A stretch of DNA of 64,000 nt from Owenia fusiformis. Its lineage: Eukaryota > Annelida > Polychaeta > Sabellida > Oweniidae. The notes beneath the pieces were generated by a model. The model did no database searches and had not been told where the DNA came from. It saw only the letters and a program-made list of their open reading frames with translations. Each line of letters starts with the position of its first letter. Within the stretch, counting starts at the first letter, position 1. The stretch spans positions 11,353,730 through 11,417,729 of the forward strand of contig CAIIXF020000007.1 of assembly GCA_903813345.2 (NCBI GenBank), in the 5' to 3' direction. The position numbers were made by a program, and so were the translations under genes. Of the stretch, positions 25,301 through 35,890 are shown piece after piece.

Positions 25301-28300
25301 GGATGTTAACGTTTTAAAAGCAACAGTGAAGCCATTTTTCTTAAAGTTTGCAGACAAGGATTTTAGCATTTGACTTCAAAATGGCCAACAGGAAGTAGGT
25401 ATCGACTTGAAACTTTTTCGTCCACATCTGTATGCACTCATAAGTTATCCCTGAAAATTTGAAGGTGATATCGGTAGCGGTTTTGGAGAAAACTGCCGGA
25501 CGTACGGACGGACAGACAGACGGACGGACGGACAGACGGACGGACGGACGCGCCTAGGCCGACAATATGGCCCCACACTATGTGGTGGGGACATAATAAA
25601 AAACGAGAAAATTCAGTGAAAAAAATTTCTGAAAATTTTCTAAATTTTTTCACTGAATTTTCTTGTTTTTTATACACTTTATCAAAACATTCTTCTCACA
25701 AATCTTTTCTAGGCACATAAGTGCACTCTCTGTGCAAAACTGGAAGATATAGACAATGTGGGGAAGGAGTGATTCTTGTTTGAAAAATAACATGTGACTC
25801 AATTGAGGACTGCAGAAAATTTCCCATCATGCACCCTGACCTTAAACTAAATGATTGTTCTTTGATATTACGCAGAAAAAAACAATTTTTATTTACATAA
25901 ACTTTATATTAGAGCTTGAAAATGTAAAAACAATATATGTCAACATATTGCGTTTTGGAGCGATGTGCAGGTTTAACTTTGTACACAGATTTATGCAATT
26001 TTTATTTGGAGGATTATTATGCAGCGTCAACTGCAGAACAAATTGAAATTACCAGATTTTTAATAAAAATCATTGACTGTGAAGCTCGTACAATATAACT
26101 TTCTTTGAAGGCAGAATCTGATCTATAGGGGATGACAAAATTACAAGCAACATGTATAATTGACCTACCAATCTATTCCTTAAAATATCAAATACAATAT
26201 CTCCCAAAAGATTCACAATATGTTACAAATTTATGAAGTTATTAATGATTCAAAGTGCAAAAATGGGTGAAAAATGTTTAAATTCCCTCAAATAATAAGA
26301 ATGGTAACCATTCTAACAGAAAAATAATACGTTATTGTAAAAATCTTTAGTTTTCCTGGAATAAAATATGCATTTTTGTGATTTTTAGAAAATAGAGACA
26401 TGACAAGGAATGACATGAGCCAAAAATATTCTAAAATTGAAACAATTTTTTGTTTAGCCTGCTCGCTATATCTGATTCTCTCTAAACTTCATTGCATAAG
26501 AAACAAAAATGAACCTTTCTACAATCAAATTTTTTATTCTGTCAATCAGTTCATATGGTTAGAATAAGGAAAGAATGTGATGTAACCACGTGTCTACTTA
26601 CTAGCTTGTTCTATGTCATCCATCGGACTAGGTTACATCGTGGAACGCAGCCAAACAGGACGCTGAAGGCAACAGCATATCTATCTTGATCTTAGCCGAA
26701 TTTTTGGAAATTTAGATCGTCCATTTTGCAAGCTCACGTGACTGACACGTGACACATGTCTGATCACGTGACTAGTTACTGTATCGATCATGTGACTTAA
26801 TCACGTGTCAATGACGTGTCACCCAATCATGTCTTCAAGGAAATCGGAAGTAAATATTTTGGAAAATGTTTTCCGAGCATTTGCTACTGATTATAGAAGG
26901 CCCAATTACGCAACGAACGAAACTGCTAAATTGTTTTCGTGCCTAACATGCGCAGTACGCAATGAAAGAAACTGCTAAATTGTATTTTTAGAGCTGTTTA
27001 TTGATCTATTGATTCATAAAGACCTGTAATGATGCATTCAAATAAGACCGCCTCCTAAATGAAAACAGTACACATAAGGTGGTGAAAAAACAACGAACTA
27101 AAGTTGAAAGATCGCAACGTTCGCTACTTTGTTCAATTCCGGAAATCTCCAAGGGGCTGCAAATGGGAAATTATTTAGATTTAGATTTTATAACCTCAGA
27201 ATACTGGCTTCATTGTCGTGTTTGGCTGCGTTCCACGATGTAACCTAGTCCGATGGATGACATAGAACAAGCTAGTAAGTAGACACGTGGTTACATCACA
27301 TTCTTTCCTTATTCTAACCATATGAACTGATTGACAGAATAAAAAATTTGACTGTACTGATGCACTGTTTTGATAGTGAGACACAGAATACCTTTGTTAA
27401 GCAGCAATCCAGTTTATTGAAAGTGTACATCTTGAGAATAATGCAACAATAAGCGATCAAACTCAAAGGACCATCAAAGGGCAAAGTGCAAAATATAAAT
27501 GGAAAAATACAAAAAGCAAATGGTAAAGCAAATGAGAGATCGCAGGACTTCTAAAACCTTCAGTTGAGAAAACATTTGAAGCTGAGAAGTAACTATAAAC
27601 TTACCTATCTCTACTTGAAGAGCGCGACGCCCTCTTTTTTCGCCTACTTGGTGATCTATGTCTACTTTTCTTAGGACTAGGTCTATAATCCTCTCCCCCA
27701 CCTCTATAAGCTTTAGGTGGTGAAGCATAAGCTTTGGGTGGATAGCCCTTAGTTATACCCGAGGGTGCCGGATCAGGCTCAACTATAATTGCTTCAGGGC
27801 TTTCATTTTGTTCATCTATAGTTTCAATTTCTGGAGATGGAGACAGTTCTTTCACTGGTGATTTAGATCTATGCCTATGTCTTCGTTTGTCTTTTTTCTT
27901 TTTCTTTTTCCGCCTTCCAGATGATTCATCAGTTATATCAGAAATAGCAGGGGAATCTGACTGTTCTTTTTTCGAAAGTTTTTTATACATCTTTAGAGCA
28001 GTAGAAGGTGATAAATCTCTTGTTTTAGGTCTCTCAGGGGGTGGAGTCACCCTACTGCGGCCTGTCCTTGGGGGAGGGGAGTGCCTTGATGGAGGAGGGG
28101 AGTGCCGGGAGGGTGGGGGAGTGTTATATTCTTCCATTGATTCTGACGATATTTCGCCATATTCTCCAACTGCTTTCAATCCTTTTGAACTTGATTCTCT
28201 GGCATGAACAGGATTATCAGGTAAAGGTTCCCGTGGGACTTTTTCATAATCTCTTGATCGTTTCTTTTTGTGTAATTTTTTAACTGCCTTTTTTTGTCTA

Positions 28301-28524
28301 TGTTCTCTGGCGAGAGCTTCTAACCGATCCTCTTCTTCTAACTGAGCTCTTTCTTTGTCTGATAATAATCTATAATCCCTTGAACGGTTATATCGAGGAT
28401 CTTCCCGAGGATCATAACCACCACTTCGCTCTGCCCTTCCAGAATCTCGACTGTCACCCTGGGAATACGATCTGGCATCCCACTCATCGTAGGGATCCTC
28501 CCTAAAGTATCGATCCCGTGGCAT
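13390..28524 (-). CDS. CDK12: Cyclin-dependent kinase 12/13 orthologue
   Basis: Transcription-elongation kinase of the CDK12/CDK13 family, expected to pair with cyclin K in the nucleus and phosphorylate the RNA polymerase II C-terminal domain. Coding exons: 28524-27605, 19595-19032, 18055-17855, 17641-17505, 17214-17044, 16816-16627, 16321-16163, 15318-15124, 14870-14742, 14482-13390. All junctions are GT-AG with matching phases and the sum is 1,253 codons including the stop. Residues 1-560 are Arg/Ser-rich and Pro-rich. The kinase domain (about 585-885) shows [11 protein letters not shown] at 592-602, Lys614, the C-helix PITAVRE at 626-632, HRDIKCSN with Asp717, DFG at 735-737 and activation-loop Thr751 in [13 protein letters not shown]. 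The C-terminal tail ends Gly/Arg-rich (FRGGRGNWN). ATG 28524 is the only in-frame ATG at the 5' end. Human CDK12 and CDK13 are ~1,500 aa; a single invertebrate gene usually represents both. The largest intron (~8 kb) holds most of the local transposons. Confidence 0.95.
15440..15540. repeat. Short imperfect foldback in a CDK12 intron
   Basis: The sequence agagggcactatatcccagg near 15,465 is inverted as the block ending ctgggatattcccctctt near 15,530. Similar sequence with cccaaaattcacag and tcctggagtatttcctctt appears at about 12,165-12,260. These are probably members of a small palindromic repeat family; boundaries are approximate. Confidence 0.45.
19826..20410. mobile_element. hAT-type non-autonomous element (585 bp, 8-bp duplication)
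   Basis: The ends are TAGTGATGTCAA at 19,826 and TTGACACCTCTA ending at 20,410, flanked by the perfect 8-bp direct repeat GCATATAC (19,818-19,825 and 20,411-20,418). Both subterminal regions are rich in ccggttaacc motifs. The interior contains about two copies of a ~130-bp direct repeat starting taagcgcgggaaagcaatg (near 20,028 and 20,162) plus a partial third copy at 20,296. It lies in a CDK12 intron. No transposase ORF. Confidence 0.87.
21909..22103. mobile_element. Small inverted-repeat element, ~195 bp
   Basis: The ends CATGGGCGTAACGC and GCGCTACGCCCATG are inverted, and ACTGG flanks both sides (21,904-21,908 and 22,104-22,108). The interior contains the G/C-rich motif ggggggttgggggttctccc. 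It lies in a CDK12 intron. The superfamily is uncertain because the flanking duplication is only 5 bp. Confidence 0.55.
22546..22870. repeat. Diverged inverted repeat with paired ATG-to-donor frames
   Basis: Arms of roughly 100-120 bp at about 22,546-22,650 (plus) and 22,735-22,865 (minus). Each arm begins with an ATG in the context caaaATGTCCTCCA. Each has a short open frame ([18 protein letters not shown] on plus, [18 protein letters not shown] on minus) and ends in a GTAAGTTT donor-like site. The arms are about 70% similar at DNA level by eye. They lie in a CDK12 intron. This may be an old foldback transposon or a pair of exon-like duplicates; no protein family is recognised. Confidence 0.5.
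23354..23431 (+). pseudogene. tRNA-Gly-like derived sequence with intact A and B boxes
   Basis: The anticodon arm ctcgc-cgaacac-gcggg and the following variable and T-arm sequence match a Gly-tRNA body closely. The A box reads TGGTGTAGCGG and the B box GGTTCGAATCC, with a T-run terminator directly after position 23,431. The acceptor stem does not pair, position 33 is G instead of T, and the anticodon is not Gly, so it is not a functional tRNA as it stands. It may be a tRNA pseudogene or the head of a SINE. The pearl-like element begins about 10 bp downstream. Confidence 0.72.
23441..25846. mobile_element. Pearl-like element: inverted ends, tandem core, ACGG microsatellite
   Basis: The left end TTTAAGGCCAGGGTGCATG at 23,441 is inverted at 25,828-25,846, and the similarity continues for ~185 bp on each side (23,441-23,625 and 25,662-25,846). 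Between them lie a tandem ~162-bp core (23,691-25,022), a diverged stretch, an ACGG/ACAG microsatellite (25,498-25,552), and a short segment ending tgtggtggggacataat. This order (inverted ends, ~160-bp core repeats, ACGG microsatellite, flank) corresponds to the pearl elements described in bivalves, later related by others to non-autonomous Helentron-type elements. No ORF of interest. It lies inside the large CDK12 intron. Confidence 0.85.
23691..25022. repeat. Tandem array of ~162-bp core units (8 full units plus a partial)
   Basis: Units starting with aagactttac begin at 23,691, 23,846, 24,009, 24,171, 24,333, 24,494, 24,656, 24,816 and 24,978; spacings are 155-163 bp. The first unit is the most diverged. 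Units with gcgtagac and gcatagac alternate in the middle of the array, suggesting a two-unit (about 323-bp) higher-order step. Each unit contains aaaatccaaaatggctgcc and ends cacctgaaaacg. Confidence 0.92.
26522..27354. mobile_element. Tc1/mariner-like element with ~134-bp inverted ends
   Basis: Flanking TA at 26,520-26,521 and 27,355-27,356. The ends CAATCAAATTTTTTATTC and the inverse of CAGTCAAATTTTTTATTC continue as near-perfect inverted arms to about 26,655 and from about 27,221. The interior has no transposase. It does hold a dense run of CACGTG hexamers (about 26,733-26,815). The element lies in the CDK12 large intron, upstream of the exon ending at 27,605 in plus coordinates. Confidence 0.85.
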
Positions 28525-29464
28525 GATCACATATGCCAAATACACATATTATATTTTTTATAGTGGAGTTTTCATAGTTATTGGAATATTGCACATATTA
28601 TAGTTATTACTGTTATCACCACATGTTACTGATGTATTCCATTGACAATAGATGGTGCACTATCTGACCTTCAACTTTGACCTAAATTTTATGCTAATTT
28701 TCACAGATTTTATGTGCTATTATCATCCATTCCAAGGAGTATCTTACTCCAATAATCCCGTCATAGTGTTCCTCACTCTGTAATCCATGTATGAACGTAA
28801 ATCCAACGTGTATCTCTCAGCATAAACGTAATAATCCACAAAAATATTTTCGATGCAACGTCCACATCCAGTTTTTTCTCATCAATATATCAAGATTTTG
28901 TTGCTGCAATCTGGCTATGTTCTAATAGTTTTACAATCTATTTTGGCTTTATTCAGAAGTCGAATGCTTCAAATATGATTAAATCTAGTTTTAGTCTTTA
29001 TTAAAACGATCAGAATGCAGATGTGGTTGGATTTAAACTGAGGTCTGAGAGAGATTCTATCGACATTGGGAAAATTGCATTCTGGGTAGAAGAACACACA
29101 AATTGATGACGTAGTTCACAGGCGGTATGTTTAGAATAATACAATTTTTCACATTTTCTCCAATTACTGCATGGATTAAAAGTTTTTAAATGAATTGAAG
29201 GCTGTATGTATTATGCCGAAGTCCGCTTCATACTGTGAGGTAACTGATTTAGAGGATATTTATCAGAAAGACCGTCAAATATATCCTAAATCATTTTTTA
29301 TCTTGCATTATTTTTAATAAAAAGGTGTGGTAAGATTAGGAGAGATACATTGCCCTATCTCTCTGTTAGATGAACTTCTTTTTACAAAAATAATGCTTTC
29401 CATATGGTACAATCCAGCTCATGTTTTACAAAGGGAGGTCTTTTCAAATCAAAGGCCCAGGAAT

Positions 29465-30495
29465 TAGTGTTGTCGCGATTAATCGATACATCGCGATATA
29501 CATCGCCAAAGCTGATTCTGGCGATGCATGGATGTCTGAAACAAAACATCAATGTTTTTAAAAAAAATTTATTTGCTAAGAATCACCTTTTCTTATCTTA
29601 TTTTGACGCAAATCGATTACCTTTCTCATGTCTTATTTCATTTTCCTTGATGTTTTCTGATAATCTTTCGCTTGAAAACTGTTTTAGCTAGTCGAAATGA
29701 ACAATTAATCTAAAAAAAATTACTTTCATTTCACCATTACTAGAAGTTCCCGGATGTACCAGCGTATTACTCACGTCGAGAGCTACCATGTTAGATTTTG
29801 AAAGTATAGCTCTCCATCGTGAGGATCTCCAGCCTGAAGAATTGTGACATCTTAATTTGATCAGCGCCAGTCAGCGGCTTACTGTTTGTCTCAAACTGTA
29901 GCCTACATATGGGCTCATATGTGTCTACTTTCCCCGTGCATATAGGATCGCGGATGTGCTTCTATGGCGATCAGGAGTTCTAATCGTTTTTTGTTCGATA
30001 CCCATTTCCAATATGGCGGTTAAACGGAAATATTATCGACGCATGCGCAACTTGGGAAACGTCAAGCCGCCATATTGAATATACCTGGCCAAAACTTTTG
30101 ACACGACCAATAAAATGAAGTCCTGATCGATACATAGGGCAGTGAGACGTTCTATAGTTGAGCTGAATGAAACATGGCGATGTAGGATACATTTTCAGGT
30201 ATATAATGTGCAACATGAGTCAGCTGAATTCCCTGGAATTTTCTTTGAAGTCAGGATTCTTAAGCTGTTGATTCTAGCGATAGAGAGCTATACTTTCAAA
30301 ATCTAAGTAGCTCTCGACGGGAGTAACCAGCGTACTCTTATTTTGTTCTGTTCGGTATTTTAGTGCATTAGCGTTCGTATTTCAGTGCACTTTTCTATGA
30401 CTTTTTCTCGATGTACATCGCGATGTGCATCGATGTTTACTACTGAAAATTGCCGATGCATCGATGTACGATTATGGCACATCGCGACAACACTA
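29465..30495. mobile_element. hAT-type element with 8-bp duplication (1,031 bp including insert)
   Basis: The ends TAGTGTTGTCGCGAT and ATCGCGACAACACTA are perfectly inverted and flanked by the direct repeat CCAGGAAT (29,457-29,464 and 30,496-30,503). Subterminal regions are rich in cgatg and tcgcgat motifs. Without the 561-bp insert at 29,766-30,326 and its duplicated target, about 460 bp remain, so it is a non-autonomous member. It lies between CDK12 and INPP1. Confidence 0.9.
29766..30326. mobile_element. Nested hAT-type MITE, copy A
   Basis: Termini TTACTCACGTCGAGAGC and the inverse GCTCTCGACGGGAGTAA, with ~48-bp arms containing gttagattttgaaagtatag. The 8-bp flanking duplication CCAGCGTA (29,758-29,765 and 30,327-30,334) is perfect. 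It is inserted inside the hAT element 29,465-30,495. A second copy is at 58,405-58,976. Confidence 0.9.
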
Positions 30496-30594
30496 CCAGG
30501 AATAAGATTTATGTAGCCTACAGCTGGAAAATAACATTTTCTTTGGGAAAAAATTGCTATACCTGCACATGTTATTTTCTGATACAAAATAAAG

Positions 30595-30850
30595 GATCAA
30601 GGCATGTGTTCATTTCCTTGCTTTTTTCAGGAAAGTGTTATCACATTGTCTTCTTTTAGTAAATCTGGTAAGAGGTCAGTGGGAACTCCATGAAATTCTG
30701 ATATTTCACGCTTTCTATTTTTCCAAATTTTCTTTTAAAGTTTCCAGACAACACAATAGCTACCATTGACCTGTTTCCAGGTTTACTAAAAGTAAACAGT
30801 GTAATGATACTTTCCTGACAAAAGCAAGGAAATACACACATGCCTTCATA
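30595..30850. repeat. Inverted repeat, ~70-bp arms
   Basis: The left arm (about 30,595-30,664, starting near gatcaaggcatgtg) is inverted at about 30,780-30,850. The motif ctgatacaaaataa also lies just outside both arms. The loop is about 115 bp. Probably a decayed foldback element. Confidence 0.7.
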
Positions 30851-31602
30851 CTTTCCTATAGTGCTGATACAAAATAATAAAGGGTGAGTTTTTAAACTAA
30901 ACAAAGTGCTCCTACCAAAATGGATTTGCCTATATGCCCCTGGGACTCTTATCTGATGATTAGAAATATGCATGCACACTAAAGTTAAAACCAATCAGAT
31001 TATTTGATTATTTTGCGCACATGAATTGTTTGCTTCTGAGCACTTACCATTAAAAGCTAACCACAATAAACAAACCTGGAGGAGATTACCCATACTTCAT
31101 TTTCGCGAAATTTCAGCTCAAACTGTGACAAATGCATTATGCATACTAGCTGGTATGAAGCTTTGGAGACACTCAATTTGGTAAATATGATTTACGGTGT
31201 ATACTTTTCTGCAGTTTGGGGGAGTTTGGGACATTAAATGTTAAAATTCAAGAAAATATGCCATCTATACGACTTATCAATTATTTTGTATCAGAACTGA
31301 AGTATATCAGATTATTAGATGTCTATGCCAGAGCCTGGATTTGAACCCAGGACCTCGGCATCAGTTACTTTACTACTCAGCTGACTAAATCGGCCCATTT
31401 TTAATTTACTAGACATCTGTTTGTTGGTCCATTAGTCTGTCCATCTATATGATGAAAGATAATATGAGGTCTACTTCTGGTTAATTCTGCATGAGGAAGT
31501 GAAAGTTCAGAGTGTCCGACAACTTTGTGTTTCTATATTAGATAATGGCTGAAGACAAAAAAATGACGTTACATTATGGACAATTATGAATGATCTACAT
31601 GA

Positions 31603-32420
31603 TTTTTATCCCATCGAACTAAGTTCGGAGGGATATAGGGAACGCCTCCGCCCGTCCGTCCGTACGTCCATCCGTCTGGGCAATAACTCAAATACCGTTG
31701 GCCCGATTTTGTTCATATTTTGTACACATATACCCTATGGGGGTAGAAGTTCTGCTCGAAAGACGATTTTCAAAATGGCCACTTTCAAAATGGCGGCCAT
31801 TTTAGTGTCGATTTTACAGTAATTTAGGTGCAATATGTAAAACTGTAATAGCAATATGTTTTAAATGTAAAAAAATTATAAAGGACATTATTAATGCTAC
31901 AAATGTAGATATTAAAGAAGCAGATGGCAGCCATCTTGAAAAATGGCAGCCTTTACTCGTCATTTTACGATTTTTGCTGTAACTCAAAAAATAGTGGAGC
32001 GATTTTGTTCATATTTGGTATATGATTACTATAAGCTTTGCACACTGTCAAAAGACACTTTTGGCAGAAGGCGGCCATTTTACTATAACTCGAAAAGTAG
32101 TGGAGCGATTTTGTTCATATTTGGTATGTGAATACTTTAAGCATGGCTCATTGTCTAATAAAACTTTGGGGAGTATTCGGCCATTTTGAAAAATGGCCAC
32201 CATTTTTATGTGTGTTATTTTACAAGTATGTGTGCGATTTTTCAAAAATTTTAGAGTGGCTACTTAAAAGCATATTATTTCTCCTGATGACAACTTGGCT
32301 AGTGAGCAACCATTTTGAAAATGGTGGCCTTTCTGGTGTGTTGTTTTATGATATTTGCTATTCGTTTGTAAAAATGCCAGCCATTTCTGTTCGATGGGAT
32401 TCGCTACGCTTTGGCGTTGC
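31603..32420 (+). mobile_element. Pearl-like/ACGG-microsatellite repeat, copy 1
   Basis: It begins ttatcccatcgaactaagtt and continues through a CCGT-type microsatellite (31,652-31,675) into several diverged tandem blocks around gagcgattttgttcatattt (about 31,705, 31,997 and 32,103). It ends near gatgggattcgctacgc (~32,410). The same start, microsatellite and end, in inverse orientation, are found at 50,285-51,017. No coding content. Confidence 0.68.
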
Positions 32421-32722
32421 CGTTGTTCTGGTTTATAACATGATTTTATGAAATCTATAGATACCACTTCATCTCTTGGCATCTACATGTAATCATGTAT
32501 GGACATCAATAATCATTTAATTATGATATGCCATTTTAATTTCTTTTACTTTTGGTCCCAGGATCTCAAACTTTATTTAGATATGTACATGTATTTACTT
32601 TCAGCAGTTGAAGTTGAACTGTAACATGACATTTTGAACATTTCAGTCCTACAAGGTAATTTCTTTGTCACTGATACGTATAAAACACAATGTCTGTATT
32701 TATTTGCTTTTAAGGACAGAAA

Positions 32723-35700
32723 ATGAAGTTGTCAGAACTTTCAACTGCATTGATAAATGTTGGGGAGAAATCAGCCCAGATTGCGAGGCTAGTAAGAAGC
32801 AAAGAAACCCTCTTTAACCTATTGGTAGAAGAAAAGAAGGCAATCGAAAAGAATAACAAATTTATTCAAGATTTTAAAACTTTGACTGATGTCTTGGTCC
32901 AGGAGACAATTAAACATGATTTGGATAAAAAGGTAAAATAGTATTTTTAAGGGCAAGATGATGTGCTGTTTTTTACTGCACAGCTGGTTGTATTATAATG
33001 AAGAATAAAAAGTATAGAAGCAGTATAGAAGTTTATTCTATGACAGTGTACATCTTTATAACTACCTCTTCAGTATTTACAAGTACGAGTATTATATAAT
33101 ATTATATATTACTTATTGAAGATTTCTTCCCCAAAAATCCGCTGTGTGCTCATAAGATTAAATTTTAGTCTGTGATTTGCAGTGCAGCACATATACTGTA
33201 TTTTGAAACAACTAGATTTGTGAAATTTTCTGAGGGTAGTGAGGTATTTTTATCCAGTTTGATGATCTGTTTAGACTTTAGAAGGATATGTTTTTATTTG
33301 TTGTCTTGTAGTTCCCAGGTCTTGCTGAGAGTATTCTAGGAGAGGAATGCAATGTGTTCACTAACTCACTTGGGGAAACCATCTGTGTACAGGTGAAAGA
33401 TACTGTCAGAGATACTAAAGACCTTTTGGGTTAGAGATTGCTTGTTTTAGATCCATGATACACAATTTAGGTCTGTCTCTTATTATAACCAGTCTTACCT
33501 AAAAAAGGTAAAGGCATTTAAGTCTATCACTTATAGCTGTTGCAACCAGTCATTCACTAAATATGCTTGTAAGAGTTCTAATTATTCCTTTTCTTGAGGC
33601 ATCAAGCTGCATTAATTGTTAGTATTGCATAAGCAATATTGAAAAATTAAGCTTATATATAATTATGAATGGACAGTTAACTTATTGTTGCAGTGAAGGT
33701 GTTAGATGGAGATAATGAAGCTGCCAGTCTGCTTGCTGAAGCTGTCCACGCTACAATTGAGGTGGAGATAGATCCACAGATCAAACAGTTAGAACAGGAT
33801 GTACCCCTTGATCAAGTTGGTGTGTGGATTGATCCTATTGGTGAGTTTTATTGTTTATGCCTGTCAACATGGTCAATGTCATCATATAACTATTTCCCAA
33901 TAGAACCTATTATATAGAGTAAGTAATGTACATGTATAATATCCATCCTTTTAACATTTGGAGTTCAGTTACTGACATCCCTTGGCCCATAGTAACTAAC
34001 ATTCCAGTAAATTGATTCAATGATTTACCCCAGGCCTGGTGACATTTTTTTAAACATGCTTTCAGTAATCTATTAATTATAAATATCTGGAGATATGATA
34101 TATTTTGCATATCATTGCATGATTGAGAATTTCCTTTACTATCGCTATTATTTTACTGTAATTGTAATGTTTTATCGTTGGATGTACATTTGGCCTTAAT
34201 AGGACATAAGTACAAAAAAATCCTACATATTATTATCAATATGGTATGAGTACCGTTATCCAACACCAAATTCGAGAATTCAGAACAATACCCGGCACAT
34301 ATGGCGTTCGTGATCAACTATAAAACGCTTACCCCCCATAGTGTTATATATCAAATTGTACCTGTTCATATAGGGATTCGATTGATCTACATCAAATTAT
34401 AGGGAGTCAGGTTACTTTTTGAGATATCAGCGTCCATTTAATGTAACTCGCGTTTGCTAACATCGCCTCAATTCTGAGACGACGGGCCAAATGCGTAGTA
34501 AACATGATCACGTCGGAACTATTTTGACCTACATCGCTATTTTCGTAATTCAAATGAAAGTTGAACTCCTCCTCTTTATTTTGATACCAAATAGTGGCAT
34601 ACTAGGTACCCTAGAAGCCAACTATGGTGTTATTTAGAACAAAACCACAAGTTTTTAAATGGACTATATAGGGGTCATACCTTTTGGCGGATGGATATGG
34701 AACCTCATACCTCAATATGAAAGGTGAAAGCCCACAAATGTGCTAATGATCATTACTTGGAACTGAGTATGTTGTTAATGTCAGATCACTAGACATAACA
34801 TTTATTTCTTTGGATTTCAGATGGTACCTACCAGTACATCAAATGCTTTGATGGAGTCCTAGAAGAGAATGGTGTGTACACCAAAGGTTCTCAGTGTGTC
34901 ACTGTTCTCATAGGTGCCTACAATAAAACAACAGGCAGACCTTTCCTTGGCGTTGTCAATCAGCCATTTTACCAGGAGAATTATGATACTAAACAGTAAG
35001 TTTGTTAACATACAGAGTTTCCCAGTCTCCAATAACCATCCTAAGCATCCTTTCATTAACTTATAATATACCAGTCTCCAATAACCATCCTATTCCTAAG
35101 CAATAAATTTGTTTCTTGAGTTCCTGAGTGATTATTATGAGTTTAGAATTGATCATTATATGTTTTAAGAATGAACCATATTTCCATCTATTCTATCATG
35201 CGGTCTAGGATGTCATGATGTCATGATTTTCATAGTCATTTTTACCAATACATCATGTTTGCTTACCAATTAATTTCTGTCCCTATTTTGTGACCACTTA
35301 CGGTACATCCTATTATGGATTTGATTATCATCAAATAAATGTTGAAATAAAATTTCATTTTGTTTTATTTTTTCAGATGGAGTGGTAAATGTCACTGGGG
35401 AGTGTCGTATCAGGGTTTAAACCTATCCTCCTTGAAGAAACTGACCTCAGACCAAATAAAACACTCAGTAGTATTAAGCACTAGTGAATCTGATGAAATC
35501 AAATCAAAACTCTCCGATAACTATCATGTTTGTTATTCGGCTGGAGCAGGGTATAAGATTCTGATTGCAGCACAAGGATTAGTGGACGCGTATTATAACT
35601 CTATGATGACTATTTATAAATGGGACACATGTGGCCCGCATGCATTACTCCTTTCCTTAGGTGGAGGTATGATAGATGGCACTAAACTCCTGGAATATGT

Positions 35701-35890
35701 TAAACTGAACAACATTGATGTTGTGAGAATTGATAAAGATTTAGTAGATCAGTTTGAGATCAAATATGACAAGCCTGATTGTAATCATCAAGATCGAGAA
35801 GAAGATCGTTTGTGGTCTAATACTGGTGGGATTGTCACCTATAACTCTATAGAGACATTGAGAGATATAGTATCTACCCTCAAGAAGTAA
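32723..35890 (+). CDS. INPP1: Inositol polyphosphate 1-phosphatase
   Basis: Cytosolic, Mg-dependent, lithium-sensitive phosphatase family that removes the 1-phosphate from inositol 1,4-bisphosphate and 1,3,4-trisphosphate. Coding exons: 32723-32932, 33312-33429, 33694-33840, 34821-34995, 35377-35890. All are GT-AG with consistent phases and total 388 codons with stop (387 aa; the human protein is 399 aa). Metal-site motifs are visible: GEE at 80-82, WIDPIDGT at 154-161 (split by an intron between ATT-G and AT), and KWDTCGPHA near 298-306. Human-like blocks such as GVVNQPF and SAGAGYK are conserved. The exon with the ATG seems to begin at an acceptor (tttgcttttaag, end 32,714), so a non-coding first exon upstream is likely but not located. 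Confidence 0.94.

Noticed and set aside
27887-28283. Plus-strand ORFs opposite CDK12 exon 1
   Set aside because: They are antisense shadows of the Arg/Ser/Pro-rich coding sequence.
28525-28545. Upstream extension of the CDK12 frame (7 codons)
   Set aside because: The first codon is GTG; ATG at 28,524 is the first true start in frame.
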